Shown here: piece by piece, positions 35,738 to 44,232 of the stretch
Numbering within the stretch: position 1 is the first letter of the stretch
Layout: every line of letters starts with the position of its first letter
Origin: Steroidobacteraceae bacterium
GTDB taxonomy: Bacteria > Pseudomonadota > Gammaproteobacteria > Steroidobacterales > Steroidobacteraceae
Direction: 5' to 3'
Length of the DNA stretch: 64,000 nucleotides
Assembly (NCBI GenBank): GCA_019187185.1
Contig: JABAQU010000020.1
Location: 124,001-188,000 of the forward strand
Notes under the pieces: model-generated
What the model was told of the DNA's origin: nothing
Seen by the model: only the letters and a program-made list of their open reading frames with translations
Databases searched by the model: none
Translations under genes and position numbers: made by a program

Positions 35738-35761
35738 TTTCACTGACCGCGGTCAATGAAA
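35738..35761. promoter_or_regulatory. 24-bp near-perfect palindrome, probable TetR operator
   Basis: Half-sites TTTCACTGACCG and CGGTCAATGAAA form an inverted repeat with a perfect 12-base core (TGACCGCGGTCA) and only one mismatched pair across 24 bases. It sits between the TetR gene end (35772) and the acyl-CoA dehydrogenase start (35721), where a bound dimer would cover the promoter. I saw no second copy in the window. Binding by the adjacent TetR protein is inference. Confidence 0.72.
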
Positions 35762-35771
35762 TTGATTGGGC

Positions 35772-36377
35772 CTAGGCGAGTAAGCCCTCCGCGATCAGGC
35801 TCGTCAAGAGCGCCAGCTGCGGGCGACTCGTCGCGAACGAGGATTCAGGATTCAGCAGGAAGCCGAAGAAGCTCAGCCGCAGGCAGTCGGTGAGCCGCGC
35901 GGCATCCACACCCGACCGGAGCACCCCTGCGCGCTGCAGCCGGCGGATCTGCGTGGCGAGCGTCACGCCGAAGGGTGTCTGCCGGACACCGAGCTGCGGC
36001 ACACCGCCCTGGCGCACGATGGCGAGATTGATCTGCCGCACCAGTTCGAGATCGCCCACGGCCTGGTGTTCCTCGAGCACGATGGCAGTGAGGCGCTGCA
36101 GGAATGCCCTGGCATCGGACACATCGTCGAACTCGCTCGCGATGCGCCGCGCCATCGCATCGGAGATCTCCTGCTGGCGCGCGAGCAGCACGTGGTCCTT
36201 GGTCGGGAAATGAAAGAAGAACGTGCCCTTGGCGACACCCGCCCGCCGGCAGATCTCGCTCACGGTCGCCTTCTCGACACCGACTCGCCGGAACTCGGCG
36301 AGCGCCGCATCGAAAACGCGCTGGAACGTGTCTTCGCGTTGCAGCGTGCGCTTCGTCGGCGCCTTGCGCCCGTTCAT
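35772..36377 (-). CDS. TetR-family transcriptional regulator
   Basis: 201-residue regulator. Helix-turn-helix: VFDAALAEFRRVGVEKATVS, then ICRRAGVAKGTFFFHFPTKD, the signature TetR recognition helix and exit. The helical C-terminal domain probably binds an acyl-CoA or pathway intermediate. It is on the same strand as, and just upstream of, the acyl-CoA dehydrogenase operon, with the 24-bp palindrome in the gap, and is divergent from a GST gene on its other side. I start it at 36377, where a TetR-like basic N-terminus begins; the longer frame to 36425 is less likely. Confidence 0.88.
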   Translation of the reverse strand: MNGRKAPTKRTLQREDTFQRVFDAALAEFRRVGVEKATVSEICRRAGVAKGTFFFHFPTKDHVLLARQQEISDAMARRIASEFDDVSDARAFLQRLTAIVLEEHQAVGDLELVRQINLAIVRQGGVPQLGVRQTPFGVTLATQIRRLQRAGVLRSGVDAARLTDCLRLSFFGFLLNPESSFATSRPQLALLTSLIAEGLLA

Positions 36378-36454
36378 TGAGGTTCCGCCACTGCGAGCGA
36401 GTCGAAGTTCATCCCGGCACTCCACGTATCCGCGTTTCAGTTTACATTACGGCC

Positions 36455-37222
36455 ATGATCGACCTGTATGGCATGTGCAGCCCGAATGTCACGAAGGTGA
36501 CGATCCTGCTCGAGGAGCTGGCACTCCCCTATCGCACGCACGCGGTCAATGTCGTCGCGGGCGACCAGTACCAGCCGGCATTCCTCGGCATGAGTCCGAA
36601 CAACAAGGTGCCCGTGATCGTCGACGACGAGGGGCCCGAAGGTGCACCGCACACGGTGTTCGAGAGCGGCGCGATTCTCCTGTACCTCGCGCGCAAGACG
36701 GGCCGGTTCCTGCCGGAGTCGCCGGCCGCGCGCTCGGTCGTCGAGCAATGGCTCATCCTGCAGGTCGCCTCGATCGGCCCGATGTTCGGGCAGCTGTCGC
36801 ATTTCCTGCGTTTTGCGCCGCCAGGCAACGACTACGCGCGCGAGCGCTACGCAAGCGAAGTGCAGCGCCTGTTCAAGGTGCTCGAGACGCGGCTCGCTGC
36901 CTCGCCGTTTCTCGGCGGCGCCGACTACTCGATCGCGGACATCGCGACCTTTCCGTGGATTCGCACGGCGCTCGGCTACTTTCCGTGGTTCCAGCCGAGC
37001 CCATCGCTCGCGCGCTACGCGGCCCTCGATCGCTGGTATGCCACGATCGCGGCGCGACCCGCCGCGCAGCGCGCGCTGCAGGTCGAAGAGCGTTTCCTGG
37101 CACTCGACATAGAGGCGTTTCGCGCGGCCGACGCCGACGCCATCGACCGCTTCTGCGGTCGCGGACAACATCGTGTCGGCCTGCCGCCCGCATCGGCGGA
37201 TGCGGAGACGCGCTCGCAATAG
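36455..37222 (+). CDS. Glutathione S-transferase family protein (YfcG/Ure2-like)
   Basis: 255-residue GST starting MIDLYGMCSPNVTKVTILL, the thioredoxin-like domain of the YfcG/Ure2-type branch. NNKVPVIVDDEG (cis-Pro region) and FESGAILLYLARKTGRF (glutathione gamma-glutamyl contact) follow. The helical C-domain holds FLGGADYSIADIATFPWI. Such proteins act as disulfide-bond oxidoreductases or conjugating and ether-cleaving GSTs. It is divergent from the TetR gene (77 bases between) and may share its regulation. A hairpin follows its stop. Confidence 0.9.
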   Translation: MIDLYGMCSPNVTKVTILLEELALPYRTHAVNVVAGDQYQPAFLGMSPNNKVPVIVDDEGPEGAPHTVFESGAILLYLARKTGRFLPESPAARSVVEQWLILQVASIGPMFGQLSHFLRFAPPGNDYARERYASEVQRLFKVLETRLAASPFLGGADYSIADIATFPWIRTALGYFPWFQPSPSLARYAALDRWYATIAARPAAQRALQVEERFLALDIEAFRAADADAIDRFCGRGQHRVGLPPASADAETRSQ

Positions 37223-37233
37223 CACCGGAATCG

Positions 37234-37252
37234 CCCGTTCGCCACGAACGGG
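37234..37252. terminator. Hairpin between convergent GST and sulfotransferase genes
   Basis: CCCGTTCG (37234-37241), loop CCA, and CGAACGGG (37245-37252) form a perfect 8-pair stem just after the GST stop. A further GCGGCGG/CCGCCGC pairing lies immediately to the right. No T-run; bidirectional terminator inferred from placement. Confidence 0.45.
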
Positions 37253-37288
37253 GCGCCAGCGGCGGACGCTGCCGGCACAGCCGCCGCG

Positions 37289-38515
37289 CTACCGGGGCCG
37301 CACATGGGTTGCGCGATATTCGGCGAACTCCCGCTTGATCGATTCGGCGTCGAGACCGAACTGCTCGAGCGTATAGCCGTGGGGCGGGCGCTTGTCGCGG
37401 CCGTTCTCGGCGACGTAGCGCGCCATCTCCGCGCGCGTACCCGCGGGAAGGTCGAGTCCGGCGGCGGAGTAGATGCGCTCGACGACGCCGAGTGCATCAC
37501 TCACGACATCACCGAACCAGACATCGACGAAACGCTTCCCGCCGTTGGCCCGTCGCACACCCTCGGCCCGCTCGAGGCGGCAGCGCGCTGTCGTCAGCGC
37601 GTAGTCGGCGCATTCACTCGGGTGCGGTGTGTCGCACACGAGCCGTCGCAATTCGAGCGCCATGCTCGCGAGCGAGGGCAACGTATCCAGCGGATCGCGG
37701 TGGGTCTGGACGATGATCGCCTGCGGATAGCGCGCGAGCAGCTGATCGAGATGTACCATGTGATGTGGGGCCTTGAGCACGAACGGCCTCACCGGCTCGC
37801 CGCGCAGGCGCTTCTGCCACTGCAGGAACTGCAGCCAGCGCGCGTGGTCGGCGTAGGTGGCGCCGCCATCCTGCGCGAGGTGCCAGCGCAGGTAGCTCGG
37901 GACGTTCATCAGGCCGGCCGGCGGCGAGGACTGGAACGCGTGCTCGAGGAGCATCACGTCCTCGTCCGGAGCGAGCGCATCGAGCGGATGCACCGCCGCG
38001 AGCGCCGGATTGCCCGCAATCATGGCCGCCACCTCCGCCTGCGCCCCGGCGATGCGCGGGTCGGGCAGGCGCGCAGCGTCCTCCACTCGCCAGCCGGGCA
38101 ACGGTGCCGGATGGCGGCACTCCCACCACGCGAGCGAGCAAGAGCGTGGATCGCGCGCAAGGATGCGATGGAGCAGTGTCGTCCCGGTCCTCGGGAATCC
38201 GACGACCACGAACCGCACCTCGACGCGCTCGGCTTCGATCTCGCGATGTCGCGTGAACCACGCCTGTCGCTGGAGCCGCGCCGAGAGCAACCCGACGAGG
38301 CGTGTGCGCTGGCCTGCGCGACCGGCCGGCGTGAGGCGCGCCTCTCGCTCGATCGAATCGAGCAACATTGCGAGCGGCGCATGGAACGATTCCTCGCCAA
38401 AGTCCGACAATCCCGTGCGCTCGCAGGCCTCGGCACGCAGCGAGGCTTCGTCGAGCCGGACATCGAAGCGAGGCGGCGGCGACGTCGGACGATCGTGGGC
38501 GTGGCCCGCGGTCAC
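37289..38515 (-). CDS. Sulfotransferase-family protein (copy 3)
   Basis: 408-residue sulfotransferase-family protein. P-loop VVVGFPRTGTTLLHRIL at about residues 103-119, the later YPQAIIVQTHRDPLDTLPS element, and the N-terminal CERTGLSDFGEESF shared with copies 1 and 2. The start is a GTG at 38515, set by a GTGA overlap with the stop of the DUF1214 gene; there is no suitable ATG, and the frame further upstream runs through that gene. Acidic DEDVMLLEHAF and the WLQFLQWQKRL helix resemble the acceptor region of the other copies. It ends the epimerase/DUF1214/sulfotransferase operon. Acceptor unknown. Confidence 0.86.
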   Translation of the reverse strand: MTAGHAHDRPTSPPPRFDVRLDEASLRAEACERTGLSDFGEESFHAPLAMLLDSIEREARLTPAGRAGQRTRLVGLLSARLQRQAWFTRHREIEAERVEVRFVVVGFPRTGTTLLHRILARDPRSCSLAWWECRHPAPLPGWRVEDAARLPDPRIAGAQAEVAAMIAGNPALAAVHPLDALAPDEDVMLLEHAFQSSPPAGLMNVPSYLRWHLAQDGGATYADHARWLQFLQWQKRLRGEPVRPFVLKAPHHMVHLDQLLARYPQAIIVQTHRDPLDTLPSLASMALELRRLVCDTPHPSECADYALTTARCRLERAEGVRRANGGKRFVDVWFGDVVSDALGVVERIYSAAGLDLPAGTRAEMARYVAENGRDKRPPHGYTLEQFGLDAESIKREFAEYRATHVRPR

Positions 38516-39633
38516 GAACGTCGCCCTGTCACGAGATCGTCGAAGCGCACGACCCGGCACACCGGCTGCGGCGGGTCGTAGGCCATGTTCCAGCGCAGCC
38601 CCATCGTGCCGTGCGTATGCCCCGCCGTGTCCATCCAGTTGCCGAAGCCCGGATCCCGGTGCGAGACAATGATGAGGAACGAGCCGTCGGGCTCGAGCCG
38701 CACGCTGTGCTTGTTCACGGTGATCGGGTGGTAGCGATAGTCGAGCGATTCGAGCCAGTAGTTGTTGAGCTGGAAGTTCCAGTAGCGGCAGACCGGCGGC
38801 TTCGCGGTGACGAGGAGTGCCTCGTCCGGCGCGAGCTTCCAGTAGCCATGGTAGAAAACCTGGTTCGCAGCCTTGTGGGCCGGTGCCCGCAGCGCATCGG
38901 GCGGCGCGCGCAGCTCGTTCGGATGCTGCGCAAAGCCCTCCGCCCAGCTCGTGAAGAGGTCGGCCGAACCCTTGACGAAGGCCGCGGTGGTGGCGAAGGC
39001 GCGGTCGAGCGCCGCGGGATCGAGCGGCGCAGGCGGGCCTTCGACGCCGAGGCACTCGATCTCGAGTTCCATCGGGATCTCGTTCTGTCGATCGAGGAAG
39101 AACTCGCGCACGATCAGGCTCGACGTGCGTGGTTCCATGGCGATCCAGTTGCCGGGATGCGGCTTCGCCGACAGCACGATCTCGAAGCGGCCGTCCGGCT
39201 CGACGACGAAATCCGCGGAATCGAGATAGCCACTGCAGCCCGACGGTCCCTGCTCGCCGTAATGGCCGTAGTAGGCGCCGATGCCGACATACGTCGACGT
39301 GCCGCGCCGGCCCCGGATGCGGTACTCGCGATGGCCGTCGAGTGCGCAGTTGCGATAGCAGCAATCGGGATTGTCCGCGCCGAGCTTCGCATCGGCACGC
39401 GCCATCTGGTAGAAGCGGGGATGCGCCGGATCGGCGTGCTCGACGAAGCGCTCGAGCGCCACACGCAGCAGGCGCGAGAGGTAGCGATAGCCCTCGGCAC
39501 GATCGAAGGCATTGGCGGGCGAACGCTCGCGAAAGAGGGCCTCCCTCGCCGCCTTGAGGCTCTCGCAGAAATCATCCCAGGCCCTGCCGTCGAGGATTCT
39601 CTCGAACGACTCCTCGTTGTTCTTCATATTCAT
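38512..39633 (-). CDS. DUF1214-domain protein (copy 2)
   Basis: 373-residue paralogue of the DUF1214 protein at 32.3 kb. Shared landmarks are EPDGRFEIVLSAKPHPGNWI, the YWKLAPDEALLVTAKPPVCRY segment and HRDPGFGNWMDTAGHTHGTM. Function unknown and no signal peptide is visible. It starts one base after the epimerase-like stop (ATG at 39633; a second ATG at 39627 is possible) and overlaps the sulfotransferase by four bases. The pair DUF1214-sulfotransferase is thus present twice in the same order, which suggests that the two proteins work together. Confidence 0.78.
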   Translation of the reverse strand: MNMKNNEESFERILDGRAWDDFCESLKAAREALFRERSPANAFDRAEGYRYLSRLLRVALERFVEHADPAHPRFYQMARADAKLGADNPDCCYRNCALDGHREYRIRGRRGTSTYVGIGAYYGHYGEQGPSGCSGYLDSADFVVEPDGRFEIVLSAKPHPGNWIAMEPRTSSLIVREFFLDRQNEIPMELEIECLGVEGPPAPLDPAALDRAFATTAAFVKGSADLFTSWAEGFAQHPNELRAPPDALRAPAHKAANQVFYHGYWKLAPDEALLVTAKPPVCRYWNFQLNNYWLESLDYRYHPITVNKHSVRLEPDGSFLIIVSHRDPGFGNWMDTAGHTHGTMGLRWNMAYDPPQPVCRVVRFDDLVTGRRS

Positions 39634-39634
39634 C

Positions 39635-40576
39635 TCAGGTGACTCCTGTGCCCGCCGGCGTGCGCAGGGACAGTTCGGGATGCCGCGCCGCGACCATCCG
39701 TCGCATGCCATCGCGCCAGTCCACGGTCGTGCGCCCGATGAGCTCGTGCATGCGTGTCGGGTCGAGCACGGCGCCGCCGAAGGCGGCCTCGGTATAGACG
39801 AACTCCGGCGCGTGCCCCGTGAGCTCGCCGAGATATGTGCACCAGTCCTCGATGCTCACGGGTTCGCTGCCGCCCCAGTTGACGATCGTCGCCGGTACGC
39901 GCGCCGCCGCCAGCAGCTTCGGGACCTGCGCGATGTAGTCGTCCTCGTGCACCAGGCTGCGCAGGTTGGGCTTTTCCGGTATCAACTGGATGGGCGTTCC
40001 CGAGAGGATCGCCTCGAGTTGATGGGCGGGCAGTCCGCCATTGTCCCCATAGGCCACATTCAGACGCGCGATGGTCGTGGGCACACCCCACTGCCGAGCA
40101 GCGAAACGCACCATGACCTCGGCGGCGATCTTCCCGAGGCTATAGGTCGGCAAGAAATTGCGCCGGCTGTCACCGAGCGGTGCGGACTCCTTCAGCGGGC
40201 GATTGCCGGCGGCGGCGTACACCGCCGACGACGAGCAGTGCAGCCAGACCCGGGCGCGACGGCAGTGATACAGGAGCCGTCCCACGCCCTCGGCATTGGC
40301 CTGCAGGTCGATGTCGAAATCGCCCGTGCGCGTCGACGCAAAGTTCAGCACGCAGGTGAAGTCGTCGGGCAGGCTCGAGAAGGAATCCTGCGCGAGGTCC
40401 GCGGCGATACACCGTACCCCGTGTTGCTCGAGGCGCGCGCGATCCTGGGGTTTGCCGAAGCGACCCAGGCCATACACTTCATTGTCGCCGGCGAGATGGC
40501 GCGCCAATGGAAACGCCACCTGCCCTGCCGCCCCCGTGATCAGGATTTTCTCGTTCCGCAATCGTTCGTCTGACAA
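39635..40576 (-). CDS. NAD-dependent epimerase/dehydratase (extended SDR)
   Basis: 313-residue extended SDR. N-terminal ILITGAAGQVAFPLARHLAG is the NAD loop, CSSSAVYAA carries the Ser and YSLGK the Tyr-x3-Lys catalytic pair, and ARLNVAYGDNGG matches the sugar-nucleotide epimerase pattern. Members epimerise or dehydrate nucleotide sugars or act on 3-beta-hydroxysteroids. The start is most likely TTG at 40576, with GAGGAG six bases ahead; the open frame has no nearby ATG except one far upstream at 40690. It leads the three-gene set with DUF1214 and sulfotransferase, so it may make or process the acceptor. Confidence 0.82.
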   Translation of the reverse strand: MSDERLRNEKILITGAAGQVAFPLARHLAGDNEVYGLGRFGKPQDRARLEQHGVRCIAADLAQDSFSSLPDDFTCVLNFASTRTGDFDIDLQANAEGVGRLLYHCRRARVWLHCSSSAVYAAAGNRPLKESAPLGDSRRNFLPTYSLGKIAAEVMVRFAARQWGVPTTIARLNVAYGDNGGLPAHQLEAILSGTPIQLIPEKPNLRSLVHEDDYIAQVPKLLAAARVPATIVNWGGSEPVSIEDWCTYLGELTGHAPEFVYTEAAFGGAVLDPTRMHELIGRTTVDWRDGMRRMVAARHPELSLRTPAGTGVT

Positions 40577-40780
40577 CCCTCGCTCCTCACTCGCACTGAT
40601 CGCCACTCGCCCGGCGCCAGTGCCGTGCGACTGTGCGTGACGCCTTCCATTGGACCATACCGAAACCATCGACCGCTTGGCCATTCGCATTGCAATGGGC
40701 GCGACCCAACGTCATGGACGCGCGGATATGGGACAGCCGTCGCAGCCCAGCCAGGCGCGTCATGCCTACTCTTTAAATAT

Positions 40781-40963
40781 ATGTTCAAGCTCCTGGGCGC
40801 GCTGCTCGCGCTCTACATCGCCCAGTGCCTCGTGACCGGCGCGGTCTTCGCGAAGTCCGGCCTCTGGGGTCGCACGTACCGCCGCGACGATGACGCATTC
40901 AACTACTGGTGCGCGATCGTCGTTTACGCCGGGCTCGCGCTGGCCCTGTTTTTCTGGTTTTGA
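40781..40963 (+). CDS. Small hypothetical membrane protein
   Basis: 60 residues, unrecognised. Two hydrophobic segments, FKLLGALLALYIAQCLVTGAV and WCAIVVYAGLALALFFWF, flank a charged loop with RRDDD, which predicts a two-pass inner-membrane protein. AT-rich TTTAAATAT just before the ATG may be promoter sequence. It is followed 16 bases later by another small membrane gene on the same strand; the two could form a unit. No function can be assigned. Confidence 0.5.
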   Translation: MFKLLGALLALYIAQCLVTGAVFAKSGLWGRTYRRDDDAFNYWCAIVVYAGLALALFFWF

Positions 40964-40979
40964 CACGGACGGCGAGCGC

Positions 40980-41267
40980 ATGAACGACACACCGCACAGA
41001 CGTTGGCCACCGGTCGGCCTCTGGCCACTGACACTCGGCCCCGTCGGCTTCTACGCGGGCTTCTATGGTCCGCTCCTGCTGAGGCCCGAAGCCAACCAGG
41101 GACCCCTGGTCGGCATCTTCATCACCGGCCCGGGCGGCGTGATCGGCGGCCTCATCCTCGGCGCTATTTTCCGTTCGTTGCCGATCTCCAACGCACGCCG
41201 CTGGCTCGCGCTGCTCGCCGCCAATGTCCTCCTGCTGCTCGGAACGCTCCTCTTCTGCCTTTTGTAA
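40980..41267 (+). CDS. Small hypothetical membrane protein
   Basis: 95 residues, unrecognised. It has about three hydrophobic segments: PLTLGPVGFYAGFYGPLLL, VGIFITGPGGVIGGLILGAI (glycine-rich) and LALLAANVLLLLGTLLFCLL. Glycine-rich segments like the second occur in small holin-like or pore-associated proteins, but this is not evidence of such a role. It follows the 60-residue membrane gene by 16 bases. The 145 bases to the next gene show nothing I can name. Confidence 0.55.
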   Translation: MNDTPHRRWPPVGLWPLTLGPVGFYAGFYGPLLLRPEANQGPLVGIFITGPGGVIGGLILGAIFRSLPISNARRWLALLAANVLLLLGTLLFCLL

Positions 41268-41412
41268 TCCGCAATACTCTTCGTGCCCGAAGCGCTATCC
41301 ACGGCTGCGTGGCCGCCCGACGATATCGCGGATTGGCGAGGCATGACGCACTCATCAAGTTGGCGGACTGGATCCTCGAGCCGGAGCCCGCGCCCTGGTA
41401 CGCTGGCCGCTG

Positions 41413-43407
41413 ATGTATTCGGCTGCACCGCCCGCTGTCCTGCCGCGCGCCTGGTACCGCGCGACCTTCGACGACTTTCTCCGGCAGTCGACGGCGGAAG
41501 TCATCGGCCAGCTCGCACTGCGCGCCCCGGCCGTCGAAGCCGACCAGCGTGACGCCTAGCACGCGCAGGTCGGGCTGCTGAAAGACTGGCTGCAGGGCCG
41601 CCCCGGCACGTTGCTGCTCGAGTTCGAGATTCCGCGCATGGGTCTGCGTGCGGACGCCGTGCTGCTGTTCGCCGGATGCGTCGTGGTCATCGAGTTCAAG
41701 GTCGGGGAACGACACGCGAACCGCGCCGATCGGTCGCAGGTGTGGGAGTACGCACTCGACACCAAGAACTTCCACGAGCCGAGCCATGCGCTGCCGATCA
41801 TCCCGGTGCTGGTGCTCACGGCGGGCTCGGTGCGCGAGCCGGCACCACGACGCTATGCGTCCGACCGCGTCTGCGAACCGCTGGTGCTTGCACCCCCGCA
41901 GCTGCCAGCATTGCTCGACGAACTGGCCGCGGAGTTTTCGCAGGATATCGATCCCGAGGCCTGGATCCGCGGGCGCTACCGCCCCACGCCGACCATCATC
42001 GAGGCTGCACGACATCTCTACGCAGGGCACCGCGTCGAGAACATCACCCGCGCGGAAGCGGGCGCCCACAATCTCGCGGAAACGGCCGGCGCAATCGAAA
42101 CCCTGATCCGGCGTGCGCGGGATCGCCATGAGAAAATCATCTGTTTCGTCACGGGGGTCCCCGGCGCCGGCAAGACCCTCGTTGGCCTCAATGTCGCGAC
42201 CACCCATCGCGGGAACGACGATACGCATGCCGTGTTCCTTTCGGGCAACGGCCCGCTGGTCGCGCTGCTGCGCGAATCGCTGACCCGTGACGATGTCGCA
42301 CGCCGCAAGCGGGAGGGTCGGCGCATCACCAAGGCCGAGGCCGGCGAGCCGGTCAAGGCATTCATCCAGAACGTGCACCACTTCCGCGACGAGGCCCTGC
42401 GTGACAGCGCCCGCCCGCCCGTCGATCGCGTCGTGATCTTCGACGAGGCGCAGCGTGCGTGGAATCGCGCCAAGACCCACCAGTTCATGCGCCAGAGAAA
42501 AGGCATTGCGGGATTCGACCGGTCGGAGCCGGAATTCCTGATCGAGTACCTGGACCGGCATCGCGACTGGGCCGTCATCGTGTGCCTGGTCGGCGGCGGC
42601 CAGGAGATCCACACGGGCGAGGCTGGCATCGGCGCGTGGATCGAGGCCTGTGCCACCCGCTTTCGCCACTGGCGCCTGTGCATTTCGGATCGCCTCATGG
42701 ATGCCGAGTACGGCGCCGGCGGGCCGTTGAGGCTCGCCCGGGAACGGTCGAACACCGAGTTTCTCAGTGAGCTCCACCTGACGGTGTCGCTGCGCTCGTT
42801 TCGCGCCGAGAACGTCTCGGCTTTCGTGAAAGCCCTGCTCGACGGTGAACGTGAGGCGGCCGCGCGGGAGTTTCGCATCTTGCGCGACCGCTACCCGATC
42901 GTGATCACGCGCGATCTCGATGCCGCCAAACGCTGGGTGCGCGCACGTGCGCGCGGGACCGAACGCTACGGGCTGCTCGCGTCCTCCAGGGCCATGCGCC
43001 TGAAGCCGCACGCCATCGAGGTCCGGCTCGCCGCCGATCCCGTCCACTACTTCCTGCACGGACCGGAAGACGTGCGCTCGAGCTGGTACATGGAAGACTG
43101 CGCCACCGAGTTCCAGGTGCAAGGTCTCGAGCTCGACTGGGCCTGTGTCACCTGGGACGCCGACCTGCGCCGCACGAGGGACGGCTGGTCACACCACGAT
43201 TTTCGGGGCAGCCGCTGGCAGAACGTCAGGAATGCCGACAACCGCCGCTATCTCGAGAATGCGTACCGCGTCCTCCTGACGCGCGCCCGGCAGGGCATGA
43301 CGATCTTCGTGCCACCCGGCAGCGCGGACGACCCCACGCGCCCGCCGTCGTACTACACCGGCACCTATGACTACATGCGCAGTCTTGGCCTGCCTGAACT
43401 GAGTTGA
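41413..43407 (+). pseudogene. DUF2075 nuclease-helicase interrupted by an in-frame amber codon
   Basis: Read through, the frame encodes about 664 residues. An N-terminal PD-(D/E)xK-like nuclease region (IPRMGLRADAVLLFAG, then VVVIEFKVGE: Asp, then Glu-x-Lys) is followed by a Schlafen-group-3/DUF2075 P-loop helicase with Walker A TGVPGAGKTLVG and Walker B VVIFDEAQRAW. The end has SFRAENVSAFVKALL and VLLTRARQGMTIFVPPG. A TAG at 41557-41559 (codon 49, after VEADQRDA) breaks an otherwise open frame from the ATG at 41413; the frame resumes with HAQVGLLKDW. A restart at 41611 would cut the region before the nuclease motif but keep the motif itself. It may be a recent nonsense mutation, an assembly error or a shorter active gene. 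Role unknown; DUF2075 proteins are suspected in nucleic-acid processing or defence. Confidence 0.75.
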
Positions 43408-43470
43408 ATCAGCGCCGTTGCGGCACGCGGTCTGACACGATTCGCGAGCGTCGGCCAGGATCCGCAGGTG

Positions 43471-44232
43471 TCATGCCTCCTCCGTCTTCGGAGCAAGCGC
43501 CACCGACCACCCACCCCCGTCCTCCTGGCCAACGACGAGAAGATCATAGGTCTTCACCATGTCGAGCAATCCGGAGTGGCCGTATGTCTTGGGGGAAAAC
43601 GCCGGATCCGCTCTTCGCAGGTAGCTGCCCAGGGCAGCCAGGTTGACTTTGCCCTCGGGCGCATCTCCCGCCAGCAATGCCACGGCCTCGACGACGCTAC
43701 GCGGCCTGCGCTTCGGAACCGGCTTCACGGGTTCGGCCTTTGGCGGCATATCCACCTTGACCGTGTCGTTCGCAGACTCGACAACCGCATCCTGGCGTGA
43801 CCACTCGAAGAACTGATCGCTTGCGTTGCGCAGCGCATCGGGAGTTTTCGGCTCACCGACGATGTAGACGGTCGCACCGCGCTCACGCAACTTGCGGCAC
43901 AGGTACGAGAAGTCGGAATCGCTCGTCACCACGCAGAATGTGTCTGCACGATGATCAAACAGGGCTTCCAGCGCATCGAGGGCGAGCGCAATGTCGGATG
44001 TGTTCTTGCCTTTCACGTATGTGTATTGCAGGCAGGGCGTGAACGCGAGGCGTACGAGCGCCTCCTGCCATCCTTTCTCCGCCAGTTTGGCCGGCGTTCC
44101 GTAGCCACGGCGCAGGACGACTCGACCGAACTGCGCGACGACTCGCAGCGCGTGCTCCAGGATTTCGGGCGCAACGTTGTCGCAGTCCGCGAGAACCGCT
44201 ACCCGGGCCTCACCCGCGGGCCTGTCGTTCAT
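43471..44232 (-). CDS. NYN-domain ribonuclease-like protein with C-terminal OST-HTH/LOTUS-like domain
   Basis: 253 residues. The NYN (PIN-like) nuclease fold spans about residues 10-150 with acidic residues in AVLADCDNVAPEIL, KNTSDIALALDALEAL and VVTSDSDFSYLCRKL; these would bind a divalent metal for RNA cleavage. After a basic, proline-rich linker, SVVEAVALLAG through FSPKTYGHSGLLDMVKTYDL matches the OST-HTH/LOTUS RNA-binding pattern. The start at 44232 overlaps the universal stress protein stop as ATGA. Sharing a coupled operon with a stress protein and TerC suggests a stress-linked RNA-processing role. Related proteins are called LabA- or DUF88-like. Confidence 0.87.
   Translation of the reverse strand: MNDRPAGEARVAVLADCDNVAPEILEHALRVVAQFGRVVLRRGYGTPAKLAEKGWQEALVRLAFTPCLQYTYVKGKNTSDIALALDALEALFDHRADTFCVVTSDSDFSYLCRKLRERGATVYIVGEPKTPDALRNASDQFFEWSRQDAVVESANDTVKVDMPPKAEPVKPVPKRRPRSVVEAVALLAGDAPEGKVNLAALGSYLRRADPAFSPKTYGHSGLLDMVKTYDLLVVGQEDGGGWSVALAPKTEEA

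Noticed and set aside
41164..43122. 652-codon minus-strand frame opposite the DUF2075 gene
   Set aside because: Considered because the plus-strand gene is broken, but it has no domain pattern, whereas the plus strand keeps nuclease and Walker motifs.
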